Source: Lingula anatina (lineage: Eukaryota > Brachiopoda > Lingulata > Lingulida > Lingulidae). From it: a stretch of 64,000 bases of DNA. The notes beneath the pieces were generated by a model, which did no database searches, had not been told where the DNA came from, and was given only the letters and a program-made list of their open reading frames with translations. The DNA is taken from assembly GCF_001039355.2 (NCBI RefSeq), contig NW_019775959.1, forward strand, positions 91,378 to 155,377, in the 5' to 3' direction. Numbering within the stretch: the stretch's first letter is position 1; each line of letters starts with the position of its first letter. Of the stretch, positions 47,995 to 59,394 are shown one piece after another. The position numbers and the translations under genes are program-made.

Positions 47995-48136
47995 TGAAGT
48001 ATCCTCATAAATATTCATATATCATGTGACCCAGACGCTTACTATAAGTGTCCACGTGTAGTGAAATAAAGTGAATGCGTATGTAAGTAAACCTCCACTG
48101 CGTTAGCCTTCTCATTTTGATAACAAGAATATCACA
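47995..48136 (+). mobile_element. Putative Gypsy LTR, copy 1
   Basis: Candidate LTR beginning TGAAGTATCC (TGTAGTATCC in copy 2) and ending AAGAATATCACA. It contains TATAAGTG and an AATAAA signal. A primer-binding-site-like TGGCGACGAGG follows after one base. The 5' boundary is inferred from the TG...CA rule and from similar short-LTR elements. Confidence 0.5.
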
Positions 48137-48211
48137 TTGGCGACGAGGTGAAAACAGTAAAAGTGCAAAGAAGCAGAAATATTGTCGAGATTCTACAAAA
48201 AATTGAAGATT

Positions 48212-48285
48212 ATGTCGAGGCCGATAAATTTACCATCGATTGAGAAGTTTGATCCACACAGTGATCAGAATAACATCGCTACTAG
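48212..48285 (+). mobile_element. First codons of a Ty3/Gypsy gag, cut by the duplication junction
   Basis: ATG at 48212 opens a gag identical at its start to the one at 49987. It is interrupted after about 24 codons where unit 1 meets unit 2. Confidence 0.7.
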
Positions 48286-48743
48286 TAACAGCATACCATG
48301 TGACGCCCTATATCCCAGCAGATCTCAAGCGGCTAAGACACGCACACGCTGTTCTCCAGATTGACTAAAACTACAAGCACAGTGCCTCACTTAAGCAGAA
48401 GGACCAGGCAATACTCTCAGTAAGTACCAGAAGTGTGTGTTACTGCTATTAGAATAGAGTAAAACACTTTATTTTTCCTCAGAATAATTAAGTTAAGGGT
48501 TATTGCAGCTTAATTGCGATTAAGACAGAAATAAGAATTTTCAAGAAGAAAATTCCCTGACTGCATCTTTATAATCAATATAATGGCATCAATTTTTAAG
48601 TTAGCCAGGGTCAAATTACATACATGTAGATTGAGTATTTGGGTTTATTGAATTAAAGCACTTTCACCTATTTTGGTGCCTTCCTTTAAACATAGTTGCT
48701 GGGTTGATTGTTGAAATGTATTCTGAATTTGCCTTTATTTCAG

Positions 48744-49583
48744 ATTTACCCCAGCTGCTCCAAACATTAAAAAAAATGAGAGAAAAGAGGAACACCGAAA
48801 GAAACTCATTTTTTATAAACAAGAAATCCAGATTTTCAGTGAAAGACATTGAAGTGAATGTAAGTAATGATTTAAGAAGGTTAAAAGGTAAATTTTAAAA
48901 AAATCTTGAGGTCTCAGTACTTTTTGAAAAAATTAAACCAGTCTTCTTTAGGGGATCTTATATACCACATAACATTTGGTTATCTGGAATTTAATCTGCC
49001 ACTACCATCCATTCAGGTACTAGACAAAAAATTGGATGAGAAAATATTTTTATGTTTCTAAGTTCATGATAACTACTTTATATCACAAATGAGAAGCATA
49101 TCTGCCTACATTTAATGTCATCTAATCCAATCACTATGAAATCTCCCTGAATGTTCATTTATCAAAATATTTTAATCCAACCAAATATTTAGTGGTTTAT
49201 GGAAATCGCATCTAATGCTAATAGAAGAATAATGTTACTTTTTCACGCATGTATTTCAGATCAGAGTGAGAATTCTCATTCCTAATAATGGCAGTTTGAA
49301 GCCTTTTAGGGGGAAGACCCTGAAAGTGCCTGTAAGGCCAAGCTGGACTACAGAGGAAACTTTGCAGGCCAGTTTGGCCAAACATAGAGCTCACAATGGG
49401 CATAAAATGGAAGAGGGAGAATACTGCCTGACATATGACAGTGGCAAGGTGGTGGAACACCTCCCTGAAGGAAACCCCCTGCCAAGTTCACCATCCGTGG
49501 ATATAAAGAACAGCTTCAAAAGGACTGGCAGAGGCTGGTCCTATATATTTGTGCTAGGGAGCACCTGGGTAGTATTGGTTTAA
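48744..49583 (+). pseudogene. G2E3-like exons, copy 2 (frameshifted exon B)
   Basis: Exon A (48744-48859) is intact and joins in phase with the linker exon at 44983-45066, continuing as DLPQLLQTLKK. Exon B (from 49260) has lost one base in the GAAACCCCCTGCC stretch (GAAATCTCCCTGCC in copy 1), so its C-terminal third is out of frame. Each copy thus carries a lesion the other lacks. Confidence 0.6.
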
Positions 49584-49765
49584 CCCTTATCAGGATAATG
49601 GGGGCCCAATGGACTCAAGCTGGTTGAATACATGTAGTTCTTCACAGCTGCACAATAAAGCTGTTCAATTATGGGACCTGTAGAGCTAGAACCCTACACA
49701 TTTTTATAAGTATTGAAACAAGCAGCACTGGCCCAAGTACTACAGTCTGCCTAGTGATAACATGA

Positions 49766-49911
49766 TGTAGTATCCTCATAAATTTATAATCATATATCAT
49801 GTGACCCAGACGCTTACTATAAGTGTCCACGTGTAGTGAAATAAAGTGAATGCGTATGTAAGTAAACCTCCACTGCGTTAGCCTTCTCATTTTGATAACA
49901 AGAATATCACA
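49766..49911 (+). mobile_element. Putative Gypsy LTR, copy 2 (5' LTR of the gag at 49987)
   Basis: Same candidate LTR as 47995-48136, beginning TGTAGTATCC and ending ATCACA. It is followed by TGGCGACGAGG and, 76 bp after the LTR, by the gag start. Confidence 0.55.
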
Positions 49912-49986
49912 TTGGCGACGAGGTGAAAACAGTAAAAGTGCAAAGAAGCAGAAATATTGCCGAGATTCTACAAAAAATTGAAGATT

Positions 49987-50680
49987 ATGTCGAGGCCGAT
50001 AAATTTACCATCGATTGAGAAGTTTGATCCACACAGTGATCAGAATAACATCGCTACTAGATGGGAGAGGTGGCTGAAAAGCTTCAAAATCTTCGCTGTA
50101 GCCACTGGTTGCGTAGATGTAGAGCAAAAGAAACAGCTGTGCCGGCATCGAAGTTCAAGAAATCTTCGATACGCTGGAAAACCCCAATGACGAACAAGAG
50201 GAAAATGCAAATGCATTTGATGTTGCAGTTGATCTGCTCAACAATTATTTTAGACCAAGAAGAAACATTTCTTACAATCAGCATATTTTTCGCCAGGCCA
50301 GACAGAGCGGCTCGGAAACACTTACTGAGTTCGTAACAAGACTGTGCTCCCTAGCAAGAGAATGCAATTTTGAGGTTAATCAAATCGATGAATTTATAAA
50401 AGATCAAATCATTGACAATTGTTTCTCTAGAAAACTGAGAACGAAGTTACTAACTGACACGAATTTGACATTGGCGCGCGCACTTGACATAGGATAAGCC
50501 ATGGAGGCAAGCGAAAAACAAGCGGCGAAAATCTCAGAAAATGCAGGCGTTAACGCATTCAATGTAAAACAGAAGTGCCCTGGGAGTACGGCAGGTCCCT
50601 TAGGACGTAGCAAGGACATCACTGCCCTGCTCATGGAGCACACCAAGAGGAGAAAAAATTGGTGGTAAGGTTGTTCAAGA
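49987..50680 (+). mobile_element. Ty3/Gypsy gag fragment, broken
   Basis: The opening frame carries RWERWLKSFKIFAVATG, a typical Gypsy gag start. After about 50 codons the coding signal shifts one frame near 50131. It continues with capsid-like motifs (EFVTRLCSLARECNF and IKDQIIDNCF) to a stop at 50496, then a little further in the same frame. No zinc knuckle, protease or reverse transcriptase follows. Defective element. Confidence 0.75.
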
Positions 50681-50954
50681 CATTGAGGTTTCAAGCTACA
50701 TGAACAATACGGAAACAACTGAGAAGCCACCTCAGTCAAGAAAGTCTACACTGTACAACCCCATCAGATGTCAAATGCCATCCCCAGTCCTTCTGTTTAA
50801 TGCTGTTGAATGTGCTCATCCAAATTCCATGATTTTAGATTTCGTGACCAGCCAAGTTCAAGACACTCCACTCACTACAACTAAATATGGAGTTTCGATG
50901 TGGCAGCCCCATCAGCTACCAACAACAAATATCATCTGAATATTATTAATAATT

Positions 50955-51260
50955 TTGCAGATACTAGTTTCCCTCACCTCCCAGTCTGCAATAATTCGAT
51001 GTATGTTTAATGAAGTGTCTCTGTGTCTATCTAGAACCCAGACTTCTTTCATCCATGAGCTTATGCTGGCCGAAGATGATATCATAAAGTTTGAGGTACA
51101 AACAAGGGCACAAAGAACGACACCTCTATGGCACAAACTTCGGAAAGGGAGGATCACTGCTTCAAATGTTGGCCCCATAGTTGAGAGAGAAAAAAAAAAG
51201 ATGTTAGAAAGTTTATGGAACAGTTACAATCTACCAGAAAAATACAAACACAGGCAATGA
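50955..51260 (+). pseudogene. YqaJ-like nuclease fragment 2
   Basis: After TTTTGCAG the frame is open. Its later part reads QTRAQRTTPLWHKLRKGRIT followed by ASN, the characteristic W-x-x-x-R-x-x-R-x-T-A-S start of YqaJ-type nucleases. An upstream stretch at 50739-50780 (RKSTLYNPIR) may be a preceding exon. The catalytic core beyond the first helix is missing. A different copy from that at 36300. Confidence 0.6.
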
Positions 51261-51638
51261 AAAGGGGGTTAGCCAGAGAACCTGGTGCTGCATCGAAATA
51301 CAGTACTGTATCTGACAACAATGTTAACATCAACCTACACATACATATATATTTAACTGTAATACTTAAGACATTTAGGTAAAGATGGAGCAATTATAGC
51401 AGCCATGAAATCAGTTTACTGGATTGTTCATGAGGACATTGCAATTTACAAGTTTGAAAGTTGAATACAGTTGCTAAGAAATCTGGACTGCCCTAATCTA
51501 TTACACTTAACCCTGTTAGTGCCCCGTCGCAATTTTGCGCCAAATTGTCTGAGCCTCTCACTTGCCAATGCCGTGTTTTTGCGACCAATTGACCTAAAAA
51601 CACCATTTTTCTAGGTCAATTTTCAACGTATGAAATGC
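51261..51638. other. Spacer before the tandem array
   Basis: No exon seen. Contains a motif-like stretch with CCCTGTTAGTGCCCCG next to TTAA (about 51507-51525), which could be one end of a piggyBac-like element, but no partner end was found. Confidence 0.4.
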
Positions 51639-54122
51639 ATAAATAAAGATTATTGCATGGCCATAATCTGCTTTATCATGATAAGATTAAAACCCGAGTC
51701 GCTTCCTACAGCTGCCGCTGTCCATAATGTTATGTAATACTTAACATACTTGCGCAACCATCCAATCGCGACGCGAAACTTAATCACGTGAGCAGAATTT
51801 CCAGAGATGACAACAACAACACATGCAGAAGGCATTCGTTAGATTGCAGCCGAGCAACTCGCACGAACCTCCAAATACGCCATCGCAGAATTTGCTTTCA
51901 TAGCTATTGTTAGAAGTCAAGGGTAAGTTACTACCTGTTTACTTGCTTTCCCGCCCATCCCTTTCCCATCATATTAACTTGGCTATAGAACACCTTATCT
52001 CAAGTTATATTCTCATGTACAAGATAGAATATTAATCCTACAGTATGTGGCGGAAAATAAGCCCCACCTTTTATGATCTACAGAATTCAGATATATGCTT
52101 AATTCAATTTAGCATAAGAGAAAATAATTGGCAGCTTAAAACCGCGATATGATGCGTAGGAAGTGACTCCGTTATCCCATCACACTATTAATCTTTAACT
52201 TTAAGATCATAAAATAGAACAAAAAATTTATTATAATACTAAGTAATCTTAGCTATCGATAAATAAAGATTATTGCATGGCCATAATCTGCTTTATCATG
52301 ATAAGATTAAAACCCGAGTCGCTTCCTACAGCTGCCGCTGTCCATAATGTTATGTAATACTTAACATACTTGCGCAACCATCCAATCGCGACGCGAAACT
52401 TAATCACGTGAGCAGAATTTCCAGAGATGACAACAACAACACATGCAGAAGGCATTCGTTAGATTGCAGCCGAGCAACTCGCACGAACCTCCAAATACGC
52501 CATCGCAGAATTTGCTTTCATAGCTATTGTTAGAAGTCAAGGGTAAGTTACTACCTGTTTACTTGCTTTCCCGCCCATCCCTTTCCCATCATATTAACTT
52601 GGCTATAGAACACCTTATCTCAAGTTATATTCTCATGTACAAGATAGAATATTAATCCTACAGTATGTGGCGGAAAATAAGCCCCACCTTTTATGATCTA
52701 CAGAATTCAGATATATGCTTAATTCAATTTAGCATAAGAGAAAATAATTGGCAGCTTAAAACCGCGATATGATGCGTAGGAAGTGACTCCGTTATCCCAT
52801 CACACTATTAATCTTTAACTTTAAGATCATAAAATAGAACAAAAAATTTATTATAATACTAAGTAATCTTAGCTATCGATAAATAAAGATTATTGCATGG
52901 CCATAATCTGCTTTATCATGATAAGATTAAAACCCGAGTCGCTTCCTACAGCTGCCGCTGTCCATAATGTTATGTAATACTTAACATACTTGCGCAACCA
53001 TCCAATCGCGACGCGAAACTTAATCACGTGAGCAGAATTTCCAGAGATGACAACAACAACACATGCAGAAGGCATTCGTTAGATTGCAGCCGAGCAACTC
53101 GCACGAACCTCCAAATACGCCATCGCAGAATTTGCTTTCATAGCTATTGTTAGAAGTCAAGGGTAAGTTACTACCTGTTTACTTGCTTTCCCGCCCATCC
53201 CTTTCCCATCATATTAACTTGGCTATAGAACACCTTATCTCAAGTTATATTCTCATGTACAAGATAGAATATTAATCCTACAGTATGTGGCGGAAAATAA
53301 GCCCCACCTTTTATGATCTACAGAATTCAGATATATGCTTAATTCAATTTAGCATAAGAGAAAATAATTGGCAGCTTAAAACCGCGATATGATGCGTAGG
53401 AAGTGACTCCGTTATCCCATCACACTATTAATCTTTAACTTTAAGATCATAAAATAGAACAAAAAATTTATTATAATACTAAGTAATCTTAGCTATCGAT
53501 AAATAAAGATTATTGCATGGCCATAATCTGCTTTATCATGATAAGATTAAAACCCGAGTCGCTTCCTACAGCTGCCGCTGTCCATAATGTTATGTAATAC
53601 TTAACATACTTGCGCAACCATCCAATCGCGACGCGAAACTTAATCACGTGAGCAGAATTTCCAGAGATGACAACAACAACACATGCAGAAGGCATTCGTT
53701 AGATTGCAGCCGAGCAACTCGCACGAACCTCCAAATACGCCATCGCAGAATTTGCTTTCATAGCTATTGTTAGAAGTCAAGGGTAAGTTACTACCTGTTT
53801 ACTTGCTTTCCCGCCCATCCCTTTCCCATCATATTAACTTGGCTATAGAACACCTTATCTCAAGTTATATTCTCATGTACAAGATAGAATATTAATCCTA
53901 CAGTATGTGGCGGAAAATAAGCCCCACCTTTTATGATCTACAGAATTCAGATATATGCTTAATTCAATTTAGCATAAGAGAAAATAATTGGCAGCTTAAA
54001 ACCGCGATATGATGCGTAGGAAGTGACTCCGTTATCCCATCACACTATTAATCTTTAACTTTAAGATCATAAAATAGAACAAAAAATTTATTATAATACT
54101 AAGTAATCTTAGCTATCGATAA
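51639..54122. repeat. Tandem array: four copies of a 620-bp unit
   Basis: Units begin at 51639, 52259, 52879 and 53499, each 620 bp, and read as identical. Each contains GATTATTGCATGGCCATAAT, GAGTCGCTTCCTACAGCTGC and a CACGTGA motif. The first roughly 150 bp of the unit match the left end of the Ngaro/DIRS-like element at 36880-37030, with the same motifs in the same order. No convincing ORF; the 61-codon minus-strand frame in each unit is not supported as a gene. Confidence 0.95.
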
Positions 54123-54709
54123 AACAATGTTTCCACACCCATTAAATGATTACAGGCCAATGACAAACCACCTTATATCAAGCATAGAAAAATTATTACG
54201 ATGAATTTTATGCTACAAATGCAAGACGCGCGATGATTTGTTTACAGTGAATAATAATATTCGTCCCCTCTTGGGCTACAAAACTTTTTCCAGTCCAGGT
54301 TCAGTCCAGTCCAGACTCGAAAGGAACAGCAATACTGTTTAATAATAATTTTGAATTTAAAGTCCTTAAATAAAAAAATGACGACCGCAGAAACTACATT
54401 ATTCTCAAAGTCCTAATAGAAACAAATACACATTTTTACTGGTAAATGTATATGGCCCAAACAAGCCAGGGATATTGGTGCGTGTGGCAAAGTGCGCAGT
54501 AATTGCAAAAGCATGCCCCCCTTATTTAAGGCAAGCAAGGTAAAAGCTGAATACCAAAATTGTTTATGAAGCGGACAGGAACCCCCCTATTAACACTGTT
54601 TCCTTTAGACTTTCACCACAGTATCTGATTAGGGCCAGTGACTTTCTCGAGTGTCAGAGAGTAATCTCCATGGTGCCCAAGTAGGGCCAGTGACTTCAAT
54701 GAGTGTCAG
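54123..54709. other. No gene seen
   Basis: Sequence between the tandem array and the next LTR. AGGGCCAGTGACTT occurs twice (54634 and 54683), a short direct duplication. Confidence 0.5.
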
Positions 54710-54839
54710 TGTCACATATGATTAGTTACATCTTGGCCTAAAGCGCCATCTGTATGTAGTTAGAAGAAGTAGAATAAAGTCACATGTATGAACAGCTTGT
54801 ACAGCATGTTTGTCTTTATTTTTATGCCATTCTATGACA
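54710..54839 (+). mobile_element. Short LTR of a second Ty3/Gypsy element
   Basis: Begins TGTCACATATG and ends TCTATGACA, so the ends form a TGTCA/TGACA inverted pair. Contains an AATAAA signal (54774) and is followed immediately by TGGTGTCAGAA, a primer-binding-site form common in invertebrate Gypsy elements. 130 bp. A pyrimidine-rich tract precedes the 3' end. Confidence 0.65.
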
Positions 54840-54889
54840 TGGTGTCAGAAATGCTGTGAAAAAAACGGAGAGGTACTAGAGAGAGAGAA

Positions 54890-56540
54890 AGAGAGGAGAT
54901 GCAAATTCAGTGACGGAATGGCAAAATTAAATCTTCCTTTAAGTTCTATGTGCCAAACGAGTGGACATAATGGTGCCAATGATTCATGCGATATAGGAGA
55001 GCTACCAAACTGGACTCTGAGGCCAGCGGTATACTAGTGTCTGCTTTAATATACACCATGGGGAAGGACACAGAGCAAATATTTTCAACGTTTAATCTGT
55101 CTACAGCAGAGGCCACAGAAGAAGGTAAGCCCGAGTCAGAAAATGTTGACATTGCCATTGCTAAGTTCGATGAGTGTGTTGAAACTAATTTAATAGCTTT
55201 AGGAGAATGCATAGTACACTACGTATAGCTTTGTAGACCCCTCTTCGTGAATTTGTAGCCCTTTCACTTCGCTAGCCTCCTAGCGCTCTCACTGTATTGG
55301 GGTTAAATTATTGTGTAATGGGTAGTGGCGTGTTCAATCTCGTGAGGGGTGTCGGCCGGACTTCATTGACCAGTAACCCCGATATTACTTAGTTACACTT
55401 AGAACATTCTTCATTCACTCACACGATACTCAGAAGATACACGCCGTTCTAGTTCTACAGTAAAGACATAACTCAACCATAGGAGTTAAAGTAAGCGTTT
55501 TCATTTTGTTGATAAGTTAAAGTGAGTTTATAGAGTAGCAAGGTTGTTTTAATATTTAGTTATACGATTTGGTTTATAAACATTCCTTAAATTGCTGCCG
55601 CGACGATCTTTGTTAGCGTTCAGTATCTTGTAACGATGCTGATTTACTGAGGGTGATTTCGTATTTGTTTTCGCTTATGCAACGTGTCACTACTATTTAC
55701 CTGGTGTATTTCATTGTATAAACCCTCTGTAAAAACTATATTCGATCGAAGAACGGCTATTTAGCTTAGCGCAAACTTACTGTATTAGCGTCAGGGTGCA
55801 AGTGATATCGTTTAGAGTTTAGCGTGTCAGCAAACTTATTTAGGTTCTCGTTTTCAGTCATTGCAAATCTGTAGCACGTTTTCAGTACTGCTTTGCACGT
55901 TTTAGCCGGTGACACCATTTTTTGTAAGAATTTACATTTGTTTTACTAGTACTGTAAATGCTCTGAAATATAGAACAGATACATGTACATTGTCTTGTGA
56001 AATGGTATTGCACTTAAGCTTAGTACAAAAAACATTCTTTAAATTGCTTACCTTTATTACCGTTTAGTTTTATAGAGCATTCTTAATATCATTTCAACTG
56101 TGTTACCGTAATTGGCCTTCAGTTTTAGACAAAAAAGTTTTGTAAAGTTTACTTTGTTATTGTCTTTGTACTTACATTTTGTTTATTTTTTCTTATTAAA
56201 GTTTACCGCTATTACATCTCAACAAGATGTGTTGTGTTGTTTGGTATGCTGTCTGATGACAATAGTCAACGGTCAGAACAATGAGTATTTCATTCCAAGA
56301 AGGAATGTAATAAACGAGAGAGCAAAATTCCACCAGCGTCGTCACTTACCTGGGGAATCTGATGAAACTTTCTACAGAAATTTAGTGGAATTTTACTAAC
56401 TTTACTAACTGTAACTTTACTAACAAGGAGGAAGAAATCAGAAACGCGATTGTGATTGGTATCGCCTAGAGATTGTTCATTGAAACTCCAATTGAAAGCA
56501 GGTCCATCAGCATGCAGTTTAAAAGTTTTAAAAAGGTGGT
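54890..56540 (+). mobile_element. Gag of the second Gypsy element, split by a nested LTR
   Basis: The left part has LVSALIYTMGKDTEQIF and the right part, 1.1 kb further on, has PRRNVINERAKFHQRRHLPG, consecutive motifs of a Gypsy gag. The coding signal ends at a stop at 56397 and a further piece (KEEEIRNAIVIGIA) follows to about 56470. No protease or reverse transcriptase is visible. Defective. Confidence 0.75.
55175..56280. mobile_element. Solo LTR (1106 bp) nested in the Gypsy gag
   Basis: Bounded by TG...CA and flanked by a 5-bp target duplication ATGAG (55170-55174 and 56281-56285). Removing it rejoins the gag frame exactly. It contains a TATAAA (about 55715). No ORF. The 5-bp duplication fits Gypsy or BEL-type LTR elements; internal sequence was lost by LTR-LTR recombination. 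Confidence 0.85.
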
Positions 56541-56689
56541 TCAAACCATTACATTAAGAGTTTTTATCTACTTTTTTTAACAATAATATAAATAAATAAT
56601 AATGCATATCATTTTTGTGTTAACTACATAAAAATGTTTAGTGTGAATGCATGTACTATTTTTTTTTTTTTTTGTATTGGTTTCATCAT

Positions 56690-56879
56690 TGGTCAGAGAG
56701 ATGTGAATAAGCAATCTTTATTCATGAAAGTTGTTGAGTATTTAGAAAATAATGATGATGGGACTGTCACCTTTGATAAAATGAGATTATGCAAATTGAT
56801 TCCAGGTGTGACAAAGGTTACTGCAAAAAATCTCTTCAGCGACAGCTGTACATCTATTATGGAGACAGAGTGGCAATAG
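56690..56879 (+). pseudogene. Decayed transposon ORF fragment
   Basis: Reads FMKVVEYLENNDDGTVTFDKM. A similar VVEYLENND-TV motif occurs, as I recall, in proteins of uncharacterised invertebrate transposons. It ends at a stop after about 60 codons, and possible remnants continue in another frame to about 56980. Confidence 0.4.
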
Positions 56880-56979
56880 CCTCTTAATTGTCACACTGAA
56901 ATCAAATTTAGAAAGGCTCATTCAAGATGCCCATCAGCATGTAAATGATGCCATCAAAAACCAAATATGCAAAACTTCC

Positions 56980-58109
56980 CTCTAGTAAAAGAATTGACAT
57001 GGGTCTATAGTGCCTGTCCAAAAGTTTACTTATAATGGGGGAAGGTGAATTGAATTCCTTTTGGTGGAACTTTTTCAGTATGAACTGTGCTCATGTCCTC
57101 CTTTGTTTGATCACACATTGTGCATGTGAACAGGAGACAAAGCAGAATTTATACACAGCCTCCTGAAGATTGCACCTCTGTGTTGCTGAACATGGTCTTA
57201 CCAGTGATATACAATTTGTTATCGATGGAGAAAATTTGTTGCACTAATTTCCATGGCCAAAGAATGCAAGCTATGGTGAGATATGTGACATGAATGTTGG
57301 TTATTATATTGGCCCTGTATGTCACATGACATAAAACAGCTTGTTGAGACCTTTGCACAATGTCAAGAACTCTGACCAGGCAATTAAAAAGAAACATTGA
57401 TAACACACAGTGATGGAAATGCGTCCTGGGATAAAATATCTAGTGATATTTTCGAGATTGATGGACAACAGGTCCTAGGGGTCACTGACCATTATTTAAA
57501 TATCATTGCAGTTGATCGTCTGCAAACTACCACAAATATGAGTATTATCACGTGTTAAAAGAAGCAGTTTAACATTTATGAGTTACTGTGCTAAGATGTA
57601 AAGACTGACTGCTGGATAAGAGCATACGAGCATACGTGTATAAGTTAAGCCAGCGAATCTCACATATTAATCTCCTTTAGTATTATTATCTTTATTTTTT
57701 TTTAATTTATAAAGTTGTATCATTTAATTTGTTTTATTTCTCTCTGTATTTACTTTGTGTAAACAGTATTGTTTTCTTTTTCCTTAGTTTTCATAAGTAT
57801 CAGTTTCTCAGTGTTTCTGAAAGATCAGCAAGAATAAAAAGCTTTATATTCCATAGAATAGTTTGCGTGTTGTCTAACTTGGAGATCCGCTACAAGCACC
57901 AAAGGCTACAAACCCCCATAAACACTCACAACAGACAGCAGGCCCCCATGAACAGCAGCACAGCTTACAAAATTTCAAAAGATCCATCAGAACCCACAAC
58001 AACAAACGTCAAACATAGGTAGATAAGACAGACAGTTTAACAGGCGGGGAGATAAATATAACTTTCATCTGTCTGAACTTCTACGTAATATACCCTATGC
58101 CACTTTCTG
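56980..58109. other. No gene seen
   Basis: AT-rich with scattered short open frames. Nothing recognised. Probably further transposon debris. Confidence 0.5.
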
Positions 58110-58142
58110 GTGGCACAAGGGACTGCAAAATGCGATCATGTG

Positions 58143-58316
58143 TTTTCATATCCGACATGTATAACTAGGAGGCATATGAGGAATTTGATCCATATGAACC
58201 TTTGTGGTGCAATTACAAAGTTGGCTCGTAAAACCATGCTCAATCAGATTGCTAGCAGTGGTCTCACCCTTAAACACGTAAAACTAGCATTTGACAGGAA
58301 GGGTCAACAAACCTGA
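58143..58316 (+). pseudogene. C-terminal fragment of a PML-like exonuclease
   Basis: The frame reads QIASSGLTLKHVKLAFDRKG, resembling the C-terminal helix region (ASGL-L-HL-LAF-R-G) of PML-like DnaQ exonucleases. It may belong to the same family as the fragment at 41448 but not necessarily the same copy. Confidence 0.4.
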
Positions 58317-58390
58317 TCCCAAAAGATTATCCAGGATATGATCAAATGTTCAAGATTCATCCAGAAAAAGTCTGTTATGAGGCCAGGCAA

Positions 58391-58516
58391 ACTAATGCAA
58401 CCCTGGCAGTCAGTCCCAGAGGGTGTACTTCAAAGGCTCAACCACTCTGTGTCAGTCTGAATAAGGCTTTCAAGGGACATCTGCAAAAACTGTCGGCTGA
58501 CCACAAGGGAGAGATG
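58391..58516 (+). pseudogene. Pogo/Tigger-type DDE transposase fragment
   Basis: The frame reads LAVSPRGCTSKAQPLCVSLN followed by KAFKGHL, matching the conserved GG-TS-LQPLDV-NK-FK stretch at the end of pogo-type DDE domains. The catalytic part upstream is not recognisable, and an in-frame stop follows. Dead fragment. Confidence 0.6.
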
Positions 58517-59394
58517 TAGAGACAGCAATGAGGACTGGCAGAAGGCTTGAACAAAGTGGTGCATTGGATTACCACTGGGACAAGATATAAATAGAATACC
58601 AAAAATGAATATACCAGTATCCCCCAAAGTCATTAGATTACTCACTGGGGAAACATATGCTGATGCTGCAGACTTGAATGCTACTATGCTTCACATTCTG
58701 TGGTAGTAAGTGAGCCCATACAAGCTGAGATAGTAACAAAAACTATGCACTACTGAATGAAACTGGGAATTTACAGATAAAAATGCATATCATTGCTGTT
58801 TGACACAGCACTGATCTTTTCTATTTTAATAAGGGTGTTAACAGCCCTTAATAAAAGGTTTAAAAATCCTCAGTGAAATTAGGCACAGGGTGCATTGGTA
58901 AGTAGCAAAACAAATATGTGAAATATTTACTCTAAATACAACAGATTATCTTTCAAAATGAAAAACACGTTGCCCTTTCATATTCCTACTAGTAAAGTAG
59001 TTTACAATTGCACAGCATGCAAAACATCAACTCATTTGCAAATTTTGTAAACAAGTCCCATATTCTGAAAGAAATACCATGACGCAAATGGTTTTCAAGA
59101 TCTCAGACTTGACATTTTTAAACCGTGTTATTTTCTGCAATCTGTATCTTTTACGTAATATACTGATGTTGCTAATGTCTAACCCTATTTCATTTTATGG
59201 TACATTTTACCAATTCAATCACTTTTATCATGCTCTTCTTTTGTATAATAAATATCACTCTAAGCATGCCTTCATTCAATCCCATTATAATTCTGAACAA
59301 TTTTCACTTATAGATGTACATGCAGCTATGGTGAGTTTTCCACAGTTGAAATATATTTACTCCAAATGCAGGACTAAACTTCCCTCTGTCTGTG
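58517..59394. other. Spacer downstream of SMYD5
   Basis: Presumed SMYD5 3' UTR at the right end (minus strand), otherwise AT-rich sequence with no exon supported. Confidence 0.5.

Larger units (their letters stand above)
46240..48285 (+). repeat. Tandem duplication, unit 1 (2046 bp)
   Basis: Starts TAACAGCATACCATGTGACG and ends ACATCGCTACTAG. Unit 2 (48286-50060) repeats it at high identity. Unit 1 alone holds a 223-bp MITE. It covers two exons of the G2E3-like gene plus an LTR and the first codons of a Gypsy gag. Confidence 0.92.
48286..50060 (+). repeat. Tandem duplication, unit 2 (1775 bp)
   Basis: Second copy of the 46240-48285 unit, lacking the MITE and showing small indels (for example a 6-bp deletion in AGATCT and several single-base changes). 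It continues past 50060 into the rest of the gag, so this right border is the original sequence. Confidence 0.92.

Noticed and set aside
51507-51560. piggyBac-type end (CCCTGTTAG next to TTAA)
   Set aside because: No matching opposite end or second TTAA was found.
51650-53695. Identical 61-residue minus-strand open frames in each 620-bp unit
   Set aside because: They follow from the repeat itself, have no known motif, and lie in sequence related to a non-coding retroelement terminus.
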